DNA of 15,315 nucleotides, taken from assembly GCA_026645375.1 (NCBI GenBank), contig JAPFFX010000319.1:1-15315 (forward strand), written 5' to 3'. Positions 1-7,332 of this stretch are shown piece by piece. The notes beneath the pieces were generated by a model. The model did not search any database. It was not told where the DNA came from and saw nothing but the letters and a program-made list of their open reading frames with translations. The position numbers and the translations under genes are program-made. Each line of letters opens with the position of its first letter. The first letter of the stretch is position 1. Origin of the DNA: Citricoccus sp. WCRC_4 (lineage in GTDB: Bacteria; Actinomycetota; Actinomycetes; Actinomycetales; Micrococcaceae).

Positions 1-1185
1 TTCGTGTACGACCGCGAGGGCAGAGAGTACATAGATTTCCTGGCGGGAGCCGGGACTCTCAACTACGGTCACAACGATCCGGACATGAAGTCCGCCCTCA
101 TGGCCTATATCGCCGGGGACGGGATCGCCCACGGACTCGATCTGCACACGACCGCGAAGGGCGACTTCCTCGCGGCGTTCCACGAGGTCGTCCTCGAGCC
201 CCGGCAGATGGACTACAGGGTGCAGTTCACCGGCCCCACGGGGACCAACGCCGTCGAGGCCGCCCTGAAGCTGGCCCGCAAGGTCACCGGACGGACCAAC
301 GTCATCGCGTTCACCAACGCCTTCCACGGGGTCAGTATGGGCTCACTGGCCGCCACGGGGAGCGCGCACCACCGCATGTCGGGCCAGGGCCTCCAGGGAG
401 TGACCCGGATGGCCTATGACGGGTACTACGGGCCTGACATCGACACCGCTGAACTTCTTGCGCACATGCTCGCCGATGGGTCGAGCGGGGTCGATGCCCC
501 CGCAGCGATCATCCTGGAGTGCGTCCAGGGTGAGGGCGGCCTCAACCAGGTCTCGCCCGCCTGGCTGAGACGCGTCGCCGCCCTGGCCGCCCAGCATGGT
601 GCGCTGCTCATCGTCGATGACTGCCAGGCCGGCTGCGGGCGCACCGGGACGTTCTTCAGCTTCGAGGACATGGGGGTCTCCCCTGATCTCGTGGTCCTGG
701 CCAAGTCGATCTCCGGTTTCGGCCTGCCGATGTCCCTACTGCTGATCCGGCCGGACCTCGACCGGTGGAAGCCCGGTGAGCACAATGGCACCTTCCGCGG
801 CAATGCCCACGCCTTCGTGACGGCTGAGGTGGCGATCCGCAAGTTCTGGGCGGGCAATCAGTTTGCGGAGGTGCTCGAGCGTCGTTCTGGGCTCGTGCGG
901 ACCCGGCTGGAGGAGATCTCGGGATCGATGCCGGGATCCCGGGTCAAGGGCCGCGGGATGATGCAGGGCCTGGATGTGATCGACGAGGACGTCTCCAGCG
1001 CCGTGCGGCGGACCTGCGTCGCGCATGGCCTCCTGATCGAGGCAGGCGGCCCGAACGACGAGGTCATCAAGGTCATGGCACCCCTGACGACCGACGAGGC
1101 CACTCTGGACCGTGGCCTGGAGATCCTCGGGTCGGCGGTGTCCCTGCACGCCGACGACCCCCGTGCCACCCCAGTGGCCGGTTGA
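1..1185 (+). CDS. ectB: Diaminobutyrate--2-oxoglutarate transaminase, EctB family (5' truncated)
   Basis: PLP-dependent class III aminotransferase that makes L-2,4-diaminobutyrate from aspartate 4-semialdehyde with glutamate as amino donor. The reading frame is open from base 1 and lacks roughly the first 30-35 residues of this ~425-residue family; 394 codons remain. Counting from base 1, visible family motifs are EGREYIDFLAGAGTLNYGHN near the start, GPTGTNAVEAAL (about 78-89), FHG (108-110), the PLP-ring Asp in VDDCQAGCGRTG (D206) and the Schiff-base lysine in LAKSISGFGLP (K235). The segment DRWKPGEHNGTFRGN is also typical of EctB. Instead of ectC, the next gene, 24 nt downstream on the same strand, is a poly-amino-acid synthetase. 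I therefore infer that its DAB feeds polymer synthesis rather than ectoine, although the upstream side is cut off and an ectA gene there cannot be excluded. Confidence 0.9.
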   Translation, partial: FVYDREGREYIDFLAGAGTLNYGHNDPDMKSALMAYIAGDGIAHGLDLHTTAKGDFLAAFHEVVLEPRQMDYRVQFTGPTGTNAVEAALKLARKVTGRTNVIAFTNAFHGVSMGSLAATGSAHHRMSGQGLQGVTRMAYDGYYGPDIDTAELLAHMLADGSSGVDAPAAIILECVQGEGGLNQVSPAWLRRVAALAAQHGALLIVDDCQAGCGRTGTFFSFEDMGVSPDLVVLAKSISGFGLPMSLLLIRPDLDRWKPGEHNGTFRGNAHAFVTAEVAIRKFWAGNQFAEVLERRSGLVRTRLEEISGSMPGSRVKGRGMMQGLDVIDEDVSSAVRRTCVAHGLLIEAGGPNDEVIKVMAPLTTDEATLDRGLEILGSAVSLHADDPRATPVAG

Positions 1186-1209
1186 GATCCGGTCGGAACG
1201 GAGTGCGAG

Positions 1210-4200
1210 ATGCCCGATCCGGTGCACGACGTGGACGTGTTGATCGACAGCCGTTTCGACCAGAGGGTGCGCTGGTCCCCCGGTGAACGACTGGACCACC
1301 TCTTCGAGCAGAAGGTGGACAGCCTGGACATCCGCGGACAGTCCGGCCGGCTGGCGGTGGACTCCGAGCAGGGGGCCCTGACGTACGCCGAGCTGGACCG
1401 CCGGGCCAACAGGCTCGCCCGCCACCTGGCCCAGCGCGGCGTCCGGTCCGGAGACCGGGTCGGCTTGCTCTTCGACCATGCGCTCGATGGATACACCGGC
1501 ATGCTCGCCACGCTCAAGCTGAACGCGGCCTACGTACCGCTCGACCCGGGGTTCCCTCCCGACCGCATCGCGTATATCTGCCACGACGCCGAGGTCCACA
1601 CCGTCGTCACCTGCACCTCCCAGCTTGCGGCACTGGAGTCCGTCACGGCGGAGGCCGTCGCCGTGGACGCGGAGGCCGCTGCCATCGCGGTGCAGCCCTC
1701 CCACCGGCTCGATCCGGACGAACGCGGCCTTCCCGTGGATGAGCTGGCCTACGTGATCTACACCTCGGGGACGACCGGACGGCCCAAGGGCGTGGCGATC
1801 GAGCACGCGAGCATCTGCAACTTCGTGCGCGTGGCGGCCGAGGTCTACGGCGTCACGGACGACGACCGGATCTACCAGGGCATGACGATCGCGTTCGACT
1901 TCTCGGTCGAGGAGATCTGGGTGCCCTGGATGGCGGGCGCCACCCTGGTGCCGAAGCCCTACGGGGCCGCCCTGGTCGGGGAGGAACTGCACCAGTTCCT
2001 GCAGTCACAGCGAATCACCGGCCTGTGCTGCGTCCCCACCCTGCTCGCCACGCTGGAGGACGACCTGCCCGGACTGAGGTTCCTGCTCGTCTCGGGCGAG
2101 GCCTGCCCGCAGGACCTCATCACCCGCTGGCACCGCCCGAACCGGCGTTTCCTGAATGTGTATGGACCGACGGAGGCCACCGTCACGGCCACGTGGACGA
2201 CCCTCGACCCCGACCACCGCGTGACCATCGGAGTCCCGCTGCCCACCTACTCGGTAGCCCTCCTGGATCCCCAGTCCGACCGGGTGGTCACCCGCGGCGG
2301 GGTGGGTGAGATCTGCGTCGGCGGCATCGCCCTGTCCCCCGGTTACGTCCACCGCCCCGACCTCACCGCCAAGGCGTTCATCCAGGACAGCATCGGCCTG
2401 CCCAACAATCCCTCCGGCCGCCTGTACCGCACCGGTGACCTGGGGCGGATCGGTGAGGACGGGAACATCGAGTACCTGGGTCGCATCGACCTGCAGGTCA
2501 AGATCCGCGGATACCGCATCGAACTGACGGAGATCGAGTCGGTCCTGATGCAGTGCCCCGGGATCGCCACGGCGGTCGTCGAGCCGTACCGGCCGGAGCC
2601 TGACGTCGTCGAGCTCGCCGCCTACTATTGCCGCCGCGGGGACTCGATCGTGGACCCCCTGCAGGTGCAGGGGCTGCTGCGTGACCGGCTGCCGGGATAC
2701 ATGGTGCCCTCGTATCTCACCGAACTCGAGAAGATGCCCATGCTCCCCTCGGACAAGGTCGACCGCAAGCGGCTCCCCCCGCCAGGTCCGGCCGACCGGC
2801 TGGGCGCGGCGGCGGAGACGGTGGATCCCGAGGGGCCCGTCGAACATGAGCTCGCCCGGCTCCTGGCCGATGTACTGCGCATGGAGAGGGTCGGGGTCAC
2901 GTCGCACTTCTTCGACGAGCTGGGTGGCGACTCCCTGCTGATGGCACGGTTCTGCGCCCGCGTCCGTGAGCACCCGGGGCTGGGCCACCCGGTCATGCAG
3001 GACGTCTACCGGCACCCGACCATCCGCGACCTGGCCTCCGCGCTCGTGGTCCCCGCCACGTCCGCCGGGACCGGGGCCATACCGGCCGAAGCCGCCATCG
3101 CGGCCCCGCCACCGGCCCACCGGGTGGGCAGGGCGCGGTACGCAGGAATGGGCGTGGCCCAGGCCCTGACCTTCGTGGCGCTGACCAGCCTGTCCGCGTT
3201 CGTCTTCATCCTGCTGTTCGACTGGCTGACCGCCGCCCCGGACTGGTGGCAGGCCCTGTCCCGGTCGGTGGGCATGGCCGCCGCCATGCTCGTGTTCCTC
3301 TCGATCCTGCCCGTGGTGGCGAAGTGGCTGCTGGTGGGCCGGACCACGGTGGAGCAGATCCCCGTCTGGGGTGCGGGTTACTACCACTACTGGGTGGTGC
3401 GCTGGCTGCTGGGCCTGAGCCCGGCCAGGCTCGCGGCCGGGACGCCGGTCTTCGTCTGGTACCTACGCCTGCTGGGAGCCAGGGTCGGCAGGAACACGAT
3501 CATCCACGGCAACACCATTCCCGCATTCCCAGACCTGCTCACGATCGGCAGCAACGTCGTGATCTGTCCCGGCACCACGTTCAACTGCTACCGGGTGGAC
3601 TCCGGAGTGATCCGCAGCGGGCCGGTGACCGTCGGCGACCGGGCGTTCGTGGGGGGCCACGGCGTCCTGGACATCGACACCGTGATCGGTGAGGGCGCGC
3701 AGCTGGCACACTCCTCGAGCCTGGCTCCCGGCCAGCGCATTCCCGCCGGCGAGAACTGGCACGGCACGCCGGCGGTGTCCGGCGGTGACGATCACCGCAC
3801 CGTGCCGGACGTCGCCCCGCGGCCCTGGCGCGGCGCCGTGTTCGGCCTCTGGGTCATCCTGACACCGGTCCTGCTGGCCGCCCCGCTGTTCACGATCACC
3901 TGGGCCCTGATCCACGCCTTCCCGATCATCGGCGGCCCGCTGATGGGCGTCCAGCAGCTTCCCTGGACCGCCTGGCCCTACAACCTCCTCGCCCTGGGGA
4001 TCACGCTGGTCCTCATCCCCGTGGGCATCGCCACCGGCCTGGTGTGGGTCTTCACCGTGCCACGCCTGGTCAACCGGCTGGTCGTGCCCGGCCGGGTCTA
4101 CCCGCTCTACGGCGTGGGATACGTGGCCATGCGCATGGTGATGCGGATGACCAATGCCCGCTTCGCTCAGCTGTTCGGGGACAGCAACTACATCACCGGT

Positions 4201-5403
4201 TATCTCTCGATGCTGGGCTACCGGATCAAGCCGGTCATCCAGACCGGCACCAATTTCGGCATGTTCACCCGCCACGACATCCCCTACCTGGTCCGCCTGG
4301 GCACGGGAACCATGGTCTCGGACGGCATCGTCTTCATGAACGCCGAGTACTCGAGCACCGCCTTCCGGGTCGGTCCCACGGAGGTCGGTGCCCACAGCTT
4401 CTTCGGCAACGACGTACTCGTCACGCCCCGGGCGAGGATCGGCGACAACGTCCTGCTCGCCACCAAGGTGTTGGTCCCGGTCTCCGGCGCGGTGCGCCAC
4501 GACGTCGGCCTGTTGGGGTCACCGGCCTTCGAGATCCCCCGCAGCGTGATGCGCGACGCCGCGTTCGACGACCTGAAGGACGGGCCCGAGCACGACCGGT
4601 TGCTCCAGGCCAAGCTTCGCTACAACACGATGACCATCGTGCTGCGCCTGCTGACCCGGTGGTTCATCGGCGTGCTGGCCACCGTCCTGTCCCTGTGGGC
4701 CATCGACTTGCACCCGGACTTCGGCTCCTGGCCGATGGCGCTCGTCCTGTTCCTGCTGCCCCTGTTCTCGGCGGTCTACTTCGCCGTGCTCGAGCAGGCC
4801 ACCATGGGGTTCCGGAGCATGCAGCCCCAGTACTGCTCCATCTACAACCCCTACTTCTGGCGGCACGAACGGTTCTGGAAACTCCAGTCCGACGCGGCGG
4901 CCGGCCTGGTCAACGGGACACCCTTCAAGGCCTGGCTGTTGCGGCTCCACGGGGCCAGGATCGGCCGGCAGCTGTTCGATGACGGCAGCAACTTCGTCGA
5001 GCGGTCCCTGGTCACCGTCGGGGACTACTGCACCCTCAACCTCGGCAGCATCCTGCAGGGACACTCGCTCGAGGACGGGACGTTCAAGTCCGACTTCATC
5101 GTGGTCGAGGACGGCGTGACCCTCGCCCCCAAGGCGTTCGTCCACTACGGCACCCACCTCGGCGAGAACTCCCTGATCGACACCGACGCGTTCCTGATGA
5201 AGGGCGAGGAGGTCCCGGACGGTCAGTGGTGGCACGCCAATCCCGCCAAGCCCATGCCGGCCCGGGTGCCCGAGCCGGTCACGTCTGCTGCGACGGTGAC
5301 GACGCCCACACGGGCCCGTGTGCGGCGGGTGCGCATCGTGAACCGGCGACGGCGCGCGAAGCACCGCCGCTCCCCCTCGCGCTCCCCCTCACCGGCCCCG
5401 TGA
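1210..5403 (+). CDS. Pls/PosA-type membrane peptide synthetase, probably making poly-diaminobutyrate
   Basis: Single-module non-ribosomal synthetase with the architecture of epsilon-poly-L-lysine synthetase: it activates one amino acid, loads it on a carrier domain and elongates a homopolymer at the membrane without a normal condensation domain. The adenylation domain spans about 25-530, with YTSGTTGRPKGV near 184, YGPTEAT near 318, YRTGDLG near 405, IRGYRIE near 433 and catalytic K516. The carrier domain has GGDS with phosphopantetheine site S575. Six predicted helices lie at about 649-673, 686-704, 877-901, 924-948, 1149-1166 and 1174-1194. Between and after them are three soluble domains (about 705-876, 949-1148, 1195-1355) with hexapeptide-repeat character, like the tandem C1-C2-C3 domains of Pls. 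The start is supported by GGAG at 1200-1203, 6 nt before ATG. The last ~40 residues form an unusual Arg-rich, Ser/Pro-rich tail. Poly-DAB as product is inferred from the transaminase next door; polylysine or another cationic polymer remains possible. Confidence 0.9.
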   Translation: MPDPVHDVDVLIDSRFDQRVRWSPGERLDHLFEQKVDSLDIRGQSGRLAVDSEQGALTYAELDRRANRLARHLAQRGVRSGDRVGLLFDHALDGYTGMLATLKLNAAYVPLDPGFPPDRIAYICHDAEVHTVVTCTSQLAALESVTAEAVAVDAEAAAIAVQPSHRLDPDERGLPVDELAYVIYTSGTTGRPKGVAIEHASICNFVRVAAEVYGVTDDDRIYQGMTIAFDFSVEEIWVPWMAGATLVPKPYGAALVGEELHQFLQSQRITGLCCVPTLLATLEDDLPGLRFLLVSGEACPQDLITRWHRPNRRFLNVYGPTEATVTATWTTLDPDHRVTIGVPLPTYSVALLDPQSDRVVTRGGVGEICVGGIALSPGYVHRPDLTAKAFIQDSIGLPNNPSGRLYRTGDLGRIGEDGNIEYLGRIDLQVKIRGYRIELTEIESVLMQCPGIATAVVEPYRPEPDVVELAAYYCRRGDSIVDPLQVQGLLRDRLPGYMVPSYLTELEKMPMLPSDKVDRKRLPPPGPADRLGAAAETVDPEGPVEHELARLLADVLRMERVGVTSHFFDELGGDSLLMARFCARVREHPGLGHPVMQDVYRHPTIRDLASALVVPATSAGTGAIPAEAAIAAPPPAHRVGRARYAGMGVAQALTFVALTSLSAFVFILLFDWLTAAPDWWQALSRSVGMAAAMLVFLSILPVVAKWLLVGRTTVEQIPVWGAGYYHYWVVRWLLGLSPARLAAGTPVFVWYLRLLGARVGRNTIIHGNTIPAFPDLLTIGSNVVICPGTTFNCYRVDSGVIRSGPVTVGDRAFVGGHGVLDIDTVIGEGAQLAHSSSLAPGQRIPAGENWHGTPAVSGGDDHRTVPDVAPRPWRGAVFGLWVILTPVLLAAPLFTITWALIHAFPIIGGPLMGVQQLPWTAWPYNLLALGITLVLIPVGIATGLVWVFTVPRLVNRLVVPGRVYPLYGVGYVAMRMVMRMTNARFAQLFGDSNYITGYLSMLGYRIKPVIQTGTNFGMFTRHDIPYLVRLGTGTMVSDGIVFMNAEYSSTAFRVGPTEVGAHSFFGNDVLVTPRARIGDNVLLATKVLVPVSGAVRHDVGLLGSPAFEIPRSVMRDAAFDDLKDGPEHDRLLQAKLRYNTMTIVLRLLTRWFIGVLATVLSLWAIDLHPDFGSWPMALVLFLLPLFSAVYFAVLEQATMGFRSMQPQYCSIYNPYFWRHERFWKLQSDAAAGLVNGTPFKAWLLRLHGARIGRQLFDDGSNFVERSLVTVGDYCTLNLGSILQGHSLEDGTFKSDFIVVEDGVTLAPKAFVHYGTHLGENSLIDTDAFLMKGEEVPDGQWWHANPAKPMPARVPEPVTSAATVTTPTRARVRRVRIVNRRRRAKHRRSPSRSPSPAP

Positions 5404-6840
5404 GGACAGCAGTGCGGGCCGTCGGTCGGCGAACCGCGTGCGCTGCTCATACGCCCGGCCCCAGCGCAGCAGGCGGACGTCGTCGTAGTGGTCCGCCACC
5501 AGTTGCCACCCCACCGGCAGGCCTTCGGTCGTGAATCCGGCGGGAATGCTGAGTGCCGGCAGTCCCGTCGCGGAGATGACGCAGGCCGATCGCATCCAGT
5601 CCAGGTACGTCTGCGAGGGTACGCCGGCCACCTCGGCCGGATAACGCAGGGTCGCGTCGAAGGGCACGACCTGCGCCGTGGGGCTGAGGAAGAGGTCGTA
5701 CCGGCCGAAGAAGTCCCCCACCCGCCGCTGGAGTCGCGTCCGGGCCGCGGTGGCGGCGATCCAGTCCTCCGCCGTGAGCTCCCAGCCCCGCTCCACGTTC
5801 CAGACGACCTCCGGCTTCACCTCCTGCGGGTGCGCCCGCACCACGTCACCCAGGTGGGCGGCGAAGTGCATCGCCCGCGTCGCGTCGAACACCCGGTCGG
5901 CCTCCCGCAGGTCGACCGTCGCCTCCTCGACGACGGCCCCGAGCTCCTCGAACACGCCCAGCTGCCCCTCCAGCACCTCCAGGACCGCGCGTTCGACCGG
6001 GATGCCCAGGCCGAAGTCCGGTGAGAAGCCGATGCGCACGCCGGCCAGGCCGCCGTCGGCGTCACCGCCGGCCGCCGGAAGCAGGCCGGCGAACGAGTCC
6101 CCCGTCAGCGGCGCGGCCAGGGGCAGCTCCGGGACGGGCCCGGCCACGGCGGTCATGAACAGGGCGACGTCCTCGACGGTCCGGGCCATCGGACCGATGC
6201 GGCCGAGCCACTGCCACGCGTCCAGCGGCGAGGGGGCGGGGATCACCCCGTAGGAGGGACGGAAGCCGACCACGTTGCAGAACGAGGCCGGGATGCGGAG
6301 GGATCCGCCCATGTCGCTGCCGTCCCCCACCGACTGGATCCGGGCGGCCAGGGCCGCTCCCAGTCCCCCGCTGGACCCGCCCGCGCTGCGCTCGGGTGCA
6401 TACGGGTTGGTCGTGGTCCCGAAGACGTCGTTGAAGGTGTGGGAACCCGCCGCGAACTCCGGCACGTTGTTCTTCCCGGTGGTCACGACGCCGGCCGCCC
6501 GCAACCGCTGGATGACCAGGTCGTCCTGCTGCGGGACCTGGTCCCGGAAGATCGTCGAGCCCTGGGTGGTGCGCATGCCCCGGGTGCGGTGAGTGTCCTT
6601 GTGGGTCATCGGCACCCCGTGCAGCACGCCCAGCTCCCCTCCGGCAGCGGTGACCTCGTCGGCGCGGCGCGCGGCCGCCATGGCACCCTCGGGGTCGAGG
6701 GTGACGACGGCGTTGATGACCGGGTTGACCTCATCGATGCGCTCCAGGTGGGCCTCGACCAGCTCGCGGGACGAGACCTCGCGGGCGCGGATCATCCGGG
6801 TGAGCTCGACGGCACTGGTCTCCAGCAGGTCGTCCGCCAC
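5389..6840 (-). CDS. Amidase signature family hydrolase
   Basis: A 483-residue amidase of the GatA/amidase-signature fold, which hydrolyses carboxamide bonds with a Ser-cisSer-Lys triad. All three residues are visible: K81 in GVPMTHKDTH, S156 in AGGSSGG and nucleophile S180 in GSDMGGSLRIPAS. The N-terminal SAVELTRMIRAREVSSREL is typical of the family and supports the GTG start at 6840 over the later Met at residue 16. No clear ribosome binding site precedes it. The start lies 3 nt after the stop of the upstream VOC gene, so translational coupling is likely. Its 3' end overlaps the convergent synthetase gene by 15 nt. The substrate is unknown. Being next to the polymer synthetase makes a role in cleaving the polymer conceivable, but it belongs to the opposite-strand operon and could be an ordinary catabolic amidase. 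Confidence 0.9.
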   Translation of the reverse strand: MADDLLETSAVELTRMIRAREVSSRELVEAHLERIDEVNPVINAVVTLDPEGAMAAARRADEVTAAGGELGVLHGVPMTHKDTHRTRGMRTTQGSTIFRDQVPQQDDLVIQRLRAAGVVTTGKNNVPEFAAGSHTFNDVFGTTTNPYAPERSAGGSSGGLGAALAARIQSVGDGSDMGGSLRIPASFCNVVGFRPSYGVIPAPSPLDAWQWLGRIGPMARTVEDVALFMTAVAGPVPELPLAAPLTGDSFAGLLPAAGGDADGGLAGVRIGFSPDFGLGIPVERAVLEVLEGQLGVFEELGAVVEEATVDLREADRVFDATRAMHFAAHLGDVVRAHPQEVKPEVVWNVERGWELTAEDWIAATAARTRLQRRVGDFFGRYDLFLSPTAQVVPFDATLRYPAEVAGVPSQTYLDWMRSACVISATGLPALSIPAGFTTEGLPVGWQLVADHYDDVRLLRWGRAYEQRTRFADRRPALLSSRGR

Positions 6841-6843
6841 GGC

Positions 6844-7281
6844 TCAGCCCAGCCGCTCGGCCAGCATGACGATGATCCCCTCCGGCCCCCGCAGGTAGCA
6901 GATCCGGTAGGCGTCCTCGTAGCGCACGATGTCCCCGAGCAGCTGCGCTCCCCCATCGATCGCCGTCCGCACGGCCGCGTCCACGTCGTCCACGCCGAAC
7001 GCCACGCGGTGCAGTCCGTGGGTGTTCGGCGGTGTGTCACGGTCGGAGTCCCTCGCCGGCGGTCGCCGGTAGTGCTGCAGTTCCAGCCGGCCATGGCCGT
7101 CCGGCGTGACGAGCATGACGATGTCCGAGCGGACATTCTCCAGCCCCAGTGTGCGATCCACCCAGTCCCCCTCCACCGAGGCCTCCCCCTCCACGGCCAG
7201 CCCGAGGTCCACGAAGAAGTCCCTCACGGCGGCGAGGTCCTCGACCACGATGCCGACGTTCTCCAGTCGCTGGATGCCCAT
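6844..7281 (-). CDS. VOC-superfamily (glyoxalase-like) protein
   Basis: A 145-residue protein of the vicinal oxygen chelate fold, with two beta-alpha-beta-beta-beta units. The first begins GIQRLENVGIVVEDL and includes RLELQHY; the second begins GLHRVAFGVDDVDAA and ends GPEGIIVMLAE. Putative metal-ligand positions are E in RLELQHY, H in LHRVAF and E in MLAE. The usual first-strand His is Asn here, so metal binding may be altered. I chose ATG at 7281 because the fold starts immediately after it; an upstream GTG at 7311 would add ten Arg-rich residues. It lies between the SulP gene (51 nt upstream) and the amidase (3 nt downstream) on the same strand. Reaction and substrate cannot be named. Confidence 0.82.
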   Translation of the reverse strand: MGIQRLENVGIVVEDLAAVRDFFVDLGLAVEGEASVEGDWVDRTLGLENVRSDIVMLVTPDGHGRLELQHYRRPPARDSDRDTPPNTHGLHRVAFGVDDVDAAVRTAIDGGAQLLGDIVRYEDAYRICYLRGPEGIIVMLAERLG

Positions 7282-7289
7282 GCGGCCCC

Positions 7290-7295
7290 ACCGTA
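7290..7295 (-). promoter_or_regulatory. Candidate -10 box for the VOC gene
   Basis: TACGGT on the minus strand ends 8 nt before the ATG at 7281, which fits a start site at or near the start codon. No convincing -35 is visible. It lies in the 51-nt gap behind the SulP gene and would allow expression of the VOC and amidase genes apart from SulP. Weak evidence taken alone. Confidence 0.3.
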
Positions 7296-7332
7296 CGCGG
7301 CTCACCCGCACACGGCGAGACCTCCACGGCGC

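Noticed and set aside
1..1185. Ectoine biosynthesis cluster
   Set aside because: The transaminase is EctB-like, but ectC does not follow; a polymer synthetase does. An ectA upstream cannot be checked because the window begins inside the gene.
736..3387. Two large minus-strand open frames opposite the transaminase and synthetase
   Set aside because: Their translations are His/Gly/Arg/Val/Asp-rich shadows typical of GC-rich DNA, and the opposite strand carries clear conserved enzymes.
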